Positions 21,866 to 32,995 of a stretch of 64,000 bases of DNA are shown one piece after another. The DNA is taken from positions 8,169 through 72,168 of the forward strand of contig JXTB01000802.1 in the NCBI GenBank assembly GCA_002914805.1, written 5' to 3'. Within the stretch, counting starts at the first letter, position 1; each line of letters opens with the position of its first letter. The DNA is from Parasponia andersonii. Its lineage: Eukaryota; Streptophyta; Magnoliopsida; Rosales; Cannabaceae. The notes beneath the pieces are model-generated. The model saw nothing but the letters and a program-made list of their open reading frames with translations, searched no databases and had not been told where the DNA came from. Position numbers and translations under genes: made by a program.

Positions 21866-24800
21866 CTAATTACCTCCAGTCAGGGGAGCACAGCCAGTTT
21901 CAGCGCTTGGACCAGCCCCGGTGAAGGGTGGTATACTAGGGTCAGAGTCGTCATCGGATAAAATAACCGCACTAGACCTCTCGCCAGTTAAAGCCCCAAG
22001 ACCAGGCTGACCGCCAGGGACCTTCGAGGTTTGCTCTAGCGGACTAGAAACGGGGATAAGCTCCTTGGCAATAGAGGCGGATGTAGAGAGCCCGTCTTTT
22101 TCCGCGGCAAGCATCTTCAGCACGTCAGCAGGGTACACGATGTTGATCTTATCCCCAAGCTACTGCATGTAGTACTTGAAGGAATAGTGGTCTCTCTCGA
22201 TGCCTTTCTGCTCATCAAACTGGTCTGGCGTTACCACCTCTGTGTGGCTTTCGAATTCCCTGTTCTCCCAGCTAGACCTATAACTTTTCGCAAAAAGGAT
22301 ATCCACCTGCCTCTAATACCTCATTTTTAGTTTTTCCGCATCCACTAGTCTATCCCTCAGCGCCGCCAGCCTCAGCTCTGCCTGCCGCTGTGACAAGTCG
22401 ACCAAAAGGGTGTTAATGTCAGCAAGGTCTTCACCATGCTTGCGAGACAACTCTACTTGAGCCCCCATCAATTTTACGTGGTCCAAGTAAAGATGTCGGC
22501 TTACCTTATTTGATCGGTCGAATCTATGTTGCAGAGAATAGGCCTCCAGTTTGGCTTTCGTCTCGGCCTTCCTCGCCACTTTAGTATCGTCAACGGTCCT
22601 GTCGCGAGCGATGAAGGCTAGCCCCATCTCTGCCCCAGCACTCTGCAGTTCTTGCTCCTTAATCTTGAGCTCGTTTTAGGCCAGTCTGGCGGCCTCAGAT
22701 TGAGCGAGCTTTTCGTCCTCCGCCTTGGCCAGTCTCACAGCCAGCTCCTCACACCTGACCTTCTCGACACTCAGAGCGTGAGCCACCGCACTGCTGACCC
22801 TAGCCTCATCGAAGCTCTGATACAAGTCGAAGTCAGTCCTCGGTAAGGGCGGCCTCGATGCGCTCGGCCAGTGCAGAACGGGAGTTCAACTCCTCAGTCA
22901 GATCCCTGACGCGAGAGGAATAGAAAGACTAGGTGGCAGCTAGCTATAAGATAAATGAAAAAGAGGTCAGCGTCTAGCAAGGATGCTGAGAAACATGGAG
23001 GCAACCAAACGAGCCAAACCTGCACGAAGGTATGGCTAGCGACAAGCTCAATGTTCTCCAAGGAGAGCGCCTCCAGCTCAAGTTCTGCGGCTGGACCCTC
23101 TCTTTGGGTGTTGTCCGCATCTGAGGAATGCGACCCCACCCCGCCAACCACGAGGGCACCCTCTCCCCCAACTGGGCACGCCTCCGAAGCAGCGGTGGCA
23201 GGGACGAAGGAAAGCTGGGCATCGCCGAGCATGCAATCGGCGACGGTAAGGGGCAGCGCATCCTCAGCAGAAGACGCCACGGCAGCTCCCACTATATCAA
23301 CAATTTCGGTTGCCGTCCCCCTTAGAGCCCCACCTAAATGTGATTTTTCGGTCTTGTCTTGACCATTCCCTCCTGACGGGCCACTATGCGTGGACCTTCT
23401 TCTCCTCAGAAGGGTCAGCATAGCCCCATCGTCATCGCTGTCAGAAGAAAGGGCAACCCTACCCCTCTTCTCCACCGGGCCCTCTTTTTCTTTGGATGAG
23501 CCGGCCTCATAGCGTTGCTTTATTGGGACCGGAGGAGGGCAAGATAGCCGAGATTTCAACCTCAGAGCCCCCCCGCTGAGTTCAGCGATCTCCCCACTGA
23601 GGTAAGCAGCACCAGACCCCGCGCTCGTCTTCGAACTAGAGTCGAGAGTGGAAGAGGTTGGAGCAGCAGATCCCCCGGGCAGGCTCAAGGGGGCCCCCTT
23701 GCCATATACGGTCTTTATGGCCGTCGTTTCCCCGGTTAGAGGTTCGCTTGCACCGGAATGGGGGATCACAGGCACTTCATCCTCTGAAGACACCACGAGA
23801 CACCAGCCAGTGGTTACCTTGGGGCGAGCCTTATGTCCAGCGGTACTCACCTTGACGGGGGAAGGGTCTGCCGAGGGGCCCGCTTCGAAACCTATAAAGA
23901 GCAAGCAACATAGTTAGATCACAGCCATAACCCGATCGACAAAGCTCCAGGATGCAAAAATGAATTCACCTCTAGCCTCTTAGAGGCAGCGACTTCCTCC
24001 CTACGGAGCCTGACACACTCTTCAGCCACGAGCCTCACGGCCTCTTCGAGCTCGTGGCTAGTCGGCGCCACCAAGTCATTGGAACCTGCCAATTGGCTTG
24101 AAACCGTAACCTGATGACCCACCATGGCGATGCGATCATGCTCGTCCCGGCGGAATTAGTTCAGGGCAGAGGCATCAAGCCAGCTCCGCGGGTGCTTCGT
24201 GATAACCCATATGTCCAGGGGGAAGGGAAGGTATGAAACTATCATAGGTATCATATTTATCACCTGGGGATTGAGGACGGCCTGGATATGTCGGCAGTCC
24301 CCAGGAGACCCGAAGATGACGATTCCTTCCAGCCCTTTGAGCCACCCCACTGACAAATGTGGCTCGAACCTATTTTCTTCTGCAGAGGCTACACAAGACA
24401 AAATAACGTGAGCAATAACAGACGAGGTAAACGCAGACTCGAAAATCACGACCTAGCACTTACTCTGCAGGAAAACCGAGAGAATTTGGAAGTGCTCTTC
24501 ATTCACCCAAGGAGAGCACCACGCCCCTCCAACGGCATACAACCTAGAATAGGAGTCCCATTGCTTGTCTGACCTCGGAAAGCCCCAGAAAATGTGACGT
24601 CCCAGGAGCAGTTGAAGGTAAAAAGTGGGGTAGAAGCTCCTTTTAGGGATGAGAGTGAGTTTGTAAGCATAAAAGACTACCTCCAGGTCGATATGCATGT
24701 TATAAAGAACTGACAGGGCAGAGAACCCCATCAGAATCATGACCCTATTTGCATTTAGCTGCATCGGGTGGATCCCTGTCAGAGTAAAGAACTGGTGGAT

Positions 24801-25007
24801 CAGAGGAGAAAGAGGGAACCGCAGCCATTCCAGATGCCTTCTTCCCAAAATAATAGAGCCTTCAGGGGCAGAGAGACGAAGATACCAATCAGCGGGACCC
24901 TCGATCCTTTATAACGTGACTCCGCCGGGGAGGCAGAGCTGTCTCCTCAGTGAATCCAACTCCGAGTCCACGACAGGGCGAAGTTCCTGATCTTGATTCG
25001 AGGCCAT
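21866..25007 (-). pseudogene. Element 1 antisense gene, Transposase_28 type, spliced
   Basis: An opposite-strand gene between pol and the 3' LTR. From an ATG at 25007 (MASNQDQELRP...) the first exon encodes a domain typical of the family named putative gypsy-type transposon / Transposase_28 (LEWLRFPLSPLIHQFFTLTG, then GIHPMQLNANRVMILMGF). Predicted exons: 25007-24464, 24388-23970, 23890-23020, from 22943 onward. Introns are 75, 78 and 76 nt: GTAAGT...TTGTGTAG, GTGAAT...TTTATAG, GTTTGG...CTTATAG. The first and third keep the reading frame; the second is off by one. Later parts are Ser/Pro/acidic, then coiled-coil-rich (about 22900-22320), ending in an acidic tail at 21866. Stops (for example 24911-24909 and 24158-24156) and a frameshift near 22820 inactivate it. 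The protein's function is unknown. Confidence 0.8.
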
Positions 25008-25129
25008 CGTTCTGGATACGATCGAAAGAGCAAAAGTCTCTAGAAAGGGGAGAAGTCGGAAACCCTAAGATTTTACAAGGCTAAAATAATTGGAGATTTT
25101 AGTAAAGTAGCAAACGAGTGTAAATGCGG

Positions 25130-25142
25130 TTTTTATAGGAAG
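25130..25142 (-). promoter_or_regulatory. Candidate TATA box of the antisense gene
   Basis: Read on the minus strand, TTCCTATAAAAACC lies about 125 bases upstream of the antisense ATG at 25007. That predicts a transcription start near 25105 and a leader of roughly 100 bases. It lies in the internal region next to the 3' LTR, so the antisense gene would have its own promoter rather than use the LTR. Confidence 0.5.
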
Positions 25143-25344
25143 GGAGCCGAAGAGTCCCCCCTTTAAGAGGAGAGTTGTGAGGAAGGCCGAAGCACAGGAA
25201 TTTTCAAAAAAAAAATCTAGAAAGTCGCGACCAGGGATAGCATCATCAGCTTCGGTAACTAGGAAAAAATGATGGTAAAGGGCCACGTCAGATTAAAGGA
25301 CCGGAAACGTGATTTCCCCACTTGATCGATGCGAATCCATCAAC

Positions 25345-25362
25345 TCGGGAAATGAGGGCAGT
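25345..25362 (+). promoter_or_regulatory. Element 1 polypurine tract
   Basis: The purine-rich stretch cgggaaatgagggcagt directly precedes the TGTGGGG start of the 3' LTR, the expected priming site for plus-strand DNA synthesis. Confidence 0.6.
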
Positions 25363-26191
25363 TGTGGGGCCCATTCCTAGACCACGTGCCACGTGGACAA
25401 TTACGTGGCAAGATAGGCCACAAAGAGCATGCGTTATCCGTTACGTATACAGAGTGACCAGTCTAAAGCCACGCGAGTTGCACGTGATATTTTATGATCC
25501 CGTGGGCAATCAGGGGTCAAATTGCTCCATCCTAGACCCTGGACCGGTCCGCCCAACTCATTCCCTACTTCCACAACTGGGGGGTCAGGAGACTCAGGGG
25601 TCTTCCTCCAGAAGACCTCCGAAAGGTTACGCACTTTTCCAGACCCAGACAAGATATTTAATGCGATCCTGAATATGGTACGCACATTTGACAAACTGAC
25701 CTGAGAGAACGACGGCTTTTCAAAAGTCTTACCCCTAATAGACTCGATCTATGGGGGACACGAAAATCAGTCCTTAATGATACAAGGAGAATCACAGTAA
25801 TCACAGCTCGTGATCTCCGAAGTAAGTCCAGAGGATAGAAGGTAATCTGTCCTGAGATTGAGAATCATGAGGTTCATAGCCCAAGACTACATTTATAAGC
25901 CATGAGCTCCCGATAAAAGGGGGCATGTATGCATAAAAAGAGATATCTAAAAAAAAGGGGTTATGAGAAGAGGAAAAAATATATTTTGATAAAAAAGAAA
26001 AAATAAATCCTAGCTACTAAGAAAAACCACTGACTTAAGCATCGGAGAGTCTTTGCAGGTGGCCACCCCCGCCTCTCCAATCCTGCCCAAAGCCAGGAGC
26101 ACTTCAAGATAGCTAGGATACGAAGACAGTTAGAAAGAACAACATCAGCAGTTCAGCAATACGTGGATAGCTGGTAGAAACCGCTCCAATA
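25363..26191 (+). repeat. Element 1 3' LTR
   Basis: It begins TGTGGGG and ends CCAATA (5' copy: CCAACA). It has the same TATA-like CGATAAAAGG (25911-25920). A single copy of the 5'-terminal segment is present, in contrast to the duplicated 5' LTR start. Confidence 0.93.
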
Positions 26192-27344
26192 TTATGGAAC
26201 GAAAAAAAAAAAAAAGTAAAAAAGAAGAGATGACAAACAAGGGGAATGGTCTACGTAACTCATCTTTGACTTTAGCTCTAATCAAAAAAATAAAATTGAG
26301 AGGCTGAATTAGAGATAATACAAGCCCCAATGTTGAACATCTAGTAGATAACCCGTAAATTATTATGGTAATCTAGTATGATGATTAACTAAACGTCATT
26401 TAATCATGTGATTTTGTGAACAAATATAGTTTTTTTTTTTTTTTAGAAAAGTGCACGTCACATTTTGTGATGCTTCAAAACATATTTAGTTACTTGGTAT
26501 GTTAGACATAATTTATGGATTAAAATAACCTAATATAATTTTAGGATCAATCATGTCAAATTATCATAAGAGATTTGTTGAGAAGCAGAAGTAATACCTT
26601 GATCCATAATAATTGTAAATCGGAAAGTATAAACACGATCACACTAGAAATGTAAAGCACAGCAACGAACGTACCAATTTGGGAACATTAAGATTAGTGG
26701 TTTTTCACAGTCAAATCTCTTTAGATGTACTCAATGAGTTCTCTCTAAAGCTAAGAATAGAAGAGAAGAGTTTTATATATTATGATTTAACTTGGAGACC
26801 ATAACCTTTATAGTTTTCTTTATATACTAGGTCAATTATTACCTCTTCAATCATCGTTGGAGACCATAACCTTTATAGTTTTCTTTATATACTAGGTCAA
26901 TTATTATCCCTTCAATCATCGTTGAGCTAGTATTAGGTACTTACACGTTATAAAGCTCATATTCAAATAGTTGTTTTCTAAGCCTGGTTAATGGGATCAC
27001 TATTTGGCCTACTTAATTAAAATGTCTCAAATATTATATAATAGTAATTACATATATGAGCCCACATAGAAAATTAATTAACCTAACATGGTAGAGTGAT
27101 ATTAAGCATTAATTTCCAGTGTAGATATTTGATGTGGAGCTCACATGTATTGCCCTCAAGCTTTTTTTTTTCTTGCTCTGGATTAAAAAAGATTGGTGGC
27201 CACATGTGAAGGCACCTTCCAAAAAGCAAAAATACCAGTCCATTTAGATGAAAAAGCCCATTTTGCAATACTGTAAGTAGAGTTATTCATAATCCTTGTG
27301 ATCTAAAACATCACTCTTTAGAAGAGAAATAATTAAATGAAATA
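26192..27344. other. Intergenic DNA with 65-bp tandem duplication
   Basis: AT-rich DNA without a gene. A near-perfect direct duplication, starting ttggagaccataacctttat at 26792 and again at 26857 (offset 65), ends about 26921. A T10 run at about 27162, preceding the decayed LINE on its 3' side, could be the complement of its poly(A) tail. Confidence 0.7.
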
Positions 27345-29816
27345 TGAGAGAGGCACCATGAAGGGGATCTCTGAGCTTCTAGAGCTAAGGCCATTTTCTT
27401 GGTGTTTGAAAATAAGTCCACATTCTGCTAGTTCCTCCCTATGCATTGAAATAAGCCTACTTTCAGAGCCCGAAGTTCTGCTTCAAGCAGAGTATTCGCA
27501 TAGAACAGTGACATTGTCAATAGGAGAATCTAGTTGTACATGCCCCTAGCCACAACACCAGTTGCACCCTCTTTGTCTTTAAAGGATGCATCTATAAAAA
27601 CTCTAACTCGCCCAAATATTTGTGGCCAATATCTTGGCAAAGCAGCAGTACTTGTTTTATTGTGAGCTGTAACAATAGTAGATGGATCTTAGGCCTATTG
27701 ATATTTCTGTACTGCCACATTTACTAGAGCAAGAATGGAGTTGGGGTTTGTCTGAGAGCCTTTATGGAATTTAGCATTCCTATCATTCTAATTTTTTTCA
27801 CAGACCACTGCTGTAAAAGTTGAAATTTTTTTTCTCACAATTGTCTAGATAGTAGGGATTGAAAATATAATACCCCAAGTCCCATATCAGGTATGTTGTA
27901 AGATCATAGGTATTTAAATTATAGTCTGTGAGCCTAAAAATATCTCCAAACTAGCATATTTAGGTAAGGCCTAGAGGTGTTATAGAAAATATATTTTACC
28001 AACTCTAGCCTATTTTTCAAATTAATTTGGTCTATGCAAAGGTTCTATTTACTGCCAAACCAAATAGATTTTGCAACAGAGCAATAGATAAATAAATGGA
28101 AAATTGCATCCTCTGAGTTTGAGCATAGAACATAGTTGTTATTAGATCTCCCAAAAATGTTTCCCAGTCTCGCATTTGTAAGGAAGGAATTCTTTCCAAT
28201 TCTCCAAAACAATAACTTCAAGCGCTCATGTAATTGCCTCGACCAAATAGTCTTCTAAATTGGTTATAGGTTTGTGAATCTTTGCCAATTTAATCTCTAA
28301 TAAGCGATTTTAATTGTAAATTCACCATTCTTTGTATCCTTCTAGATCAACATGTCTGATTGATTAGTTGCTAGGAAGGGAATCTTCGTATAGTCGTCCG
28401 CACATAGTGGCTTGAACCAGATTGCAAGTTTGTTTTTGTTTGAGTTACATCTGTCGACTGTTAGGTGCTCCTTAATTTTAGCATCTCTAGTCTCTAAAAG
28501 GGTGTTGAAAGCATTTCTAGTTTCATCAATATCTATTTAAGAGACCCATGGTGCACTCTAAATATTGGCATTATCTCCTTTCCTAATGAGGTAGTAGCTT
28601 CCAGTTCGTATAAACTTTTTAGTGGTCCATATCCCTTTTGGCCATAATTGATGTTCTTGGTAGGTCGTAGTTCCAGAAAGTCCTGTGTTTATAGTATTTT
28701 ATTCTAAGAATAGTTGCCCACAAAGAGCTTGAGCCAGACACCATCAACCAATGCAATTTGGACAAAAGAATGAAATTAATGTCAGAAAATCGTCTAAGAT
28801 TAATTCCTCCACTCACTTTTGCCTGACAGAGTGAGTCCCATGAAGTCAAAGTAAGGAAGTGTTGTTTATTCACTCCCTCAGTCTACCAGAAATGTCTCAT
28901 TACTTCATCGAGATCGTCGCATAAAGATTTAGGCAGCAAGAAACTAGATATAGAGTACATTGGAATACTTTGTACCACACTTTTGATGAGGGTAATCGTG
29001 TCTGCTCTTGAGAGAAACTTGCTTCGCCACCCTTCCAGTCTAGCAAGAACTCTAGCATTCAAGAAATTAAAGTCCTTCGTTTGATTACTTATTATAAATA
29101 AAGGATTACTAAGGAAAGTTCATCTCCCGCCATCGCTTTAAATCCCAACAGATTGGTTATATCTACTCTTGTCACTTCAAGTGTATTTTTTGAGAAGAAA
29201 ATTGAGACTTTTTGTGCATTGAGCCTCTGTCCTGACTAGGCCGAATATTGGTTTAGACACCATAACATTCTATGCACTTGTTGAAGGTTAGCATTACAGA
29301 AAAGGAATGTGTCATCAACATACATTAAGTGTGAGATTGGAGAGCAAAATCTGGCAACTCGAACCCCTGAGACCTGACCATCCCTTTCATCTCTAAGAAT
29401 AAGTTTAGATAATACCTCACTACACAAGATACACAAGTATAATAAGAGTAGATAACCCACGTCCAAGTCAAAAGCTGGGAAGAGGGCTTACATTTAGCAA
29501 CATAGAAAAGGATACTAATTTGACACACATTATCACCGAATTCTTGAAATGATCATCAAAACGATATGCTTGCATTACATGCTCCAAAAATGGCCACTCA
29601 ATCATATCATAAGCCTTTAACATACCCAACTTTAAACCCATAACTCTCGTGGTACCTAATGTTGCCTAATGTTGCTTTCATATAATTGATACTCTTGGGC
29701 AAATACTGAGTTCTCCTCATTCTACCTCTCCTGTACAAGGGCCGATTGGAAATGTGAGATCAGCTTATCAAGTACCCCACGAATTTGGTTGGCTAAAATT
29801 ATAAAGAACATTTTGT

Positions 29817-31424
29817 TAGCCCAAGATTGACGTCCCAAAAGAGGGGTGAATTGGGTTTTAAAACTTTTTGAGAAACTTTTCAACCATGTAAAACTATATA
29901 CTACTTTTTTGAAATTTTTAAGCTAAATCAATAATAATACCAAATATACAACAATAATAGCAAGTCAATTAAGCACTATAAATATTAAACACATATCAAA
30001 TAGTTTGCATTAAAGTAGAGAGTGTAAGGATATAGAAAATACAATTTCGGTTTGACAAATACGACGGTTTGCCTACGTCTCCGGCCTTCGGTAACTTGCT
30101 TTGAACTTTTCACTATCGGATCAAGATTGTGAACTTGACCGATCCTTTTAAAAAGAGTGAATTCTTCTTAGGCTCACCCACACCTTAATAAGTCTCAAAC
30201 TCTGACTCTATCATGCTTAACCTTGGATTCTTTTAACTCCGATGTCAATCCTTACCTACACAGATTATTTAGATAATAGTGTCAATCTCACCAACTCACG
30301 GGTTATTTAGACTTTGGTGACAACCTCACCTACACTCGGTTGTTTAGACTTCGATGACAATCTCACCTAAAATGGATTGTTTAGACTCTGGTAGCAACCT
30401 TATCTATGCTCAGATTATTTATGACTCTAGTGCCAACCTCATCTCACACTCAATAGTTTTTCAATATAAGAGTGAACACACTCATAAACTCTCCTCACAA
30501 GATAATGAAAATAATTTTGATTTAGGAGATTTAGGAACAATGCACAATAAAGCTCTAAGATTGGCTCAATATGATTTGCAAGTTAATTCAATGTAGAACT
30601 ATATTTTTACACTTTGAAAGTAGTTGGATAACAATTTTGGTTCATGCTTAATTTTTTTCAAGTCTTAAAATAGCTTCTATTTATAAGCTTGTATGAAAAC
30701 TAGCCGTTTACAACCGTTAGACACATTTTCTGCCATTTTCCGTAGACTGAAAACATTGCTTATTTTGGCAGTTTCAGTATTTTTCAAAAATTGACTTCTA
30801 AACTTATTATAAACACTTTAAAAATATTAGAAATTAATTTGAAAAGAGTATTTTGGCCATTGTGAAATTGTTTTAGTTTCACAAAGATATTTAACAATAA
30901 TTTAGAAAATGTTCATACTAAAACATATTCTAATTTGCAAATAGAAAATCTCTTTTTAGCTTATATTAAATAATCATGATTTCAAATATATTTGTAACTT
31001 ATTTAAACTTAAGAAATCATGTTTTAAAAAATATTTTGCTTATTCAAAATTATTATTTTCTATTTTCAAAATTCTATAACAAAATAACTATTTTAAACTT
31101 AAGATAGTTTGAAAACTCTTTTGAAAACATGAGCCAATGCAAAAAGAATTTATGTATAATGAACTAAATCAAATACCAGACTAAATATGAAATATACCAT
31201 ATCTAAGCATGGTCTTGTATCTTGATTGTCTATCTTCAAACTCTTCAAACTTGATTCTAATAAATCCAATATTCATCCGTCTTCAAGTTTGATTCCTTGA
31301 TCAATTTGAGTTAGAACTTTTAAAGTTATTTCACTACACACTCAAGTTAAATCATTAGTACTAGATCAAATGTATATTATCTTTAAAATAAGAATGAGTA
31401 AGATTGAAACCTTAATTTCCTAAT
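29817..31424. mobile_element. 1.6-kb insertion of unknown family inside the LINE
   Basis: The LINE RT reading is interrupted exactly here: conserved RT sequence stops at 31433 and resumes at 29807. Flanks acattttgt (29808-29816) and acactttgt (31425-31433) form a 9-bp direct repeat with one mismatch, as expected of a target duplication. The left part reads cgtcccaaaagaggggtgaattgggtttt, and the rest is AT-rich and non-coding. No clear terminal inverted repeat was found. A 9-bp duplication is typical of Mutator-like elements, but the family is not established. Confidence 0.65.
30262..30460. repeat. Degenerate ~38-bp tandem repeat in the insertion
   Basis: About five imperfect units of the form gattatttagactctggtgacaacctcacctacactc follow one another. 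It lies inside the 1.6-kb insertion and gives spurious open frames on the plus strand. Confidence 0.7.
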
Positions 31425-32995
31425 ACACTTTGTAGGCTACGTTTGTAAAGGTTGATAGGTCCGTAATTATCAAAACTCTTTGCATTTGTCCTTTTAAGGA
31501 TAAGAACCATGAAAATTCGATTTATGCTTTGGGTGAACTTGCCTTTCACAAAACATTCTTGGACAAAAAATGTATTACATCCTTGCCCACTATATCCCTA
31601 TATCCCAATACTCCTTGTAGAATTTTGTGGGCACTCTGTCAGGTCCTGGCGCCTCGAAGAGATGTATGTTTCTCACAACATCCCTTATTTCTTGCCGCAT
31701 GTGGCATAGAGCAGTATTTGTTTTAGGAGGAATTCTATAGTTAAATAGCTGATGAAATTCTGGGTCAATTGTTGGGCTGGTGGAGGTAAACACTTGCTTG
31801 AAATTTTGGATGAAATATTGCCAAATATTTTATCCGACTTCAATCTAGTTTTCTCTGTCTTCTGAATTGCCCATATCTGATTTCTTTTCCATTGGATAGC
31901 TGTCGAGGCATGGAAGAAACGAGTGTTTTGGTCTCTCTGATTCAACCATAGTTCTAATGATTTCTACTTCCATATCAGTTCTAGTCTATTTCGAAAGTCT
32001 TCAACCTCCAGTTGTACAGTGGCTTCTAGTTCAAGCTTAGCTTGGGATGGGGTTCTGGTTTTGAACTTCTGCCAATAAGTTGTTGAGGAGTTTAAGCTTA
32101 TCTTCACAGAAGCCAAACAATTCTTTATTCCACTTCTTCTTCAGTGCACGCCTCGTATTATTCATCTTAACTATGAGTTGAAAGTTTTTAAAACCAGATG
32201 CTCTAATCTTACAAGCCTCTGCTATTACTGCTATATAGGATGGAACCTTACTCCGGGCATCTGAAAAAGGACTCGCTGTTTTTTGGTTTTCCATTTTTGT
32301 ATCTACAATAATGAGGCCATAGTCTGATTTAATGATAGGGAGGTTCCGGAACCCCAGCTTTGAAAAATTGATTCTCCATCGAGGGCTACAAATAACTCTA
32401 TCTAACCTTTCCTTTACTAGGTTACTTATATCTCTACCATCTACCATTTGTCCATGTCTATTGTGCTCCCACGTAGCCCAGATCAATAGCTCCCCGTGTC
32501 GAATAGGAAATTCAAAGAGCCATCTCTCCTCTTTTCCTCCATTGATAACACGCAGTTCAGATCACCTATGCAAGCCCAAGTACCTCCCCTGGTATTAACT
32601 CTCTCTCTGCAAAGTTTCTCCAGAAGTTTGATTGCTGCCCTTCATAAGGGGTTTGCATGAGTAAAATAACAGAGCTAGTTTCGTCTGTGCATACCTTCTA
32701 TGACCTCTACAACAGTGTCTGAATTCATGGTTGAGACTAAATTAACTCTTAACTCCATATTTCCATATCAAGCACAACCCTCCTCCCAAGCCAACTGCTG
32801 GGACAACTATTGCATTTGAAAATTTCAGTTGACGCCAAAAATTATTTTTAGCCACTGAATTCATTTTCGTTTCCATTAAGAACACTAAATCAGGATCCTA
32901 TGCTATAATAAGAGCACGTAGAGCCTGAGCTAGGAGGAGGTATGAGCTCACAAGTACTCACTCACCTTCGGCCTAATTCAACCTCATCTTGGTCT

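Larger units (their letters stand above)
13558..26191 (+). mobile_element. Element 1: Tat-type Ty3/Gypsy LTR retrotransposon
   Basis: This is a complete but inactivated element of about 12.6 kb. Order: 5' LTR, primer-binding site, gag with a CxFHKDHG-type finger, aspartic protease, RT (YIDD), RNase H, second RNase H, integrase without chromodomain, two tandem-repeat arrays, an antisense multi-exon gene, polypurine tract, 3' LTR. The second RNase H and the antisense Transposase_28-type gene place it in the plant Tat branch (Tat/Grande/Retand/Ogre relatives). The flanks ttaag (before 13558) and ttatg (after 26191) are a plausible 5-bp target duplication with one change. LTRs differ mainly by transitions; in the first 95 or so aligned bases I count six differences, all transitions. 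Many in-frame stops show it cannot encode its own proteins. Confidence 0.93.
27345..32995 (-). pseudogene. Decayed L1-type LINE, 5'-truncated
   Basis: Domains appear in order on the minus strand. Endonuclease: PDLVFLMETKMNSVAKNNFW near 32900, then GGGLCLIWKYG, and ERLDRVICSPRW near 32400. Linker with DQNTRFFHASTA near 31930. RT: APGPDRVPTKFYKEYW near 31630, FDNYGPINLYKRS near 31460, ILANQIRGVLDKLISHFQSAL near 29790, YVDD near 29310. A zf-RVT-type segment follows (WDSLCQAKVSGGINLRRF, about 28840-28620), then a C-terminal RNase H (VRVFIDASFKDKEGATGVV, about 27600-27345). ORF1 is absent, so the copy is 5'-truncated. Numerous stops and frameshifts make it a fossil. A foreign insertion splits the RT (29817-31424). 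Confidence 0.85.

Noticed and set aside
22955-23917. Plus-strand ORFs of 65-135 codons within element 1
   Set aside because: They lie opposite the antisense gene exon, which has the family-consistent composition and splice sites.
26145-26330. Possible small gene at the right edge of element 1
   Set aside because: It spans the LTR/host boundary and a poly-A run; no conserved feature.
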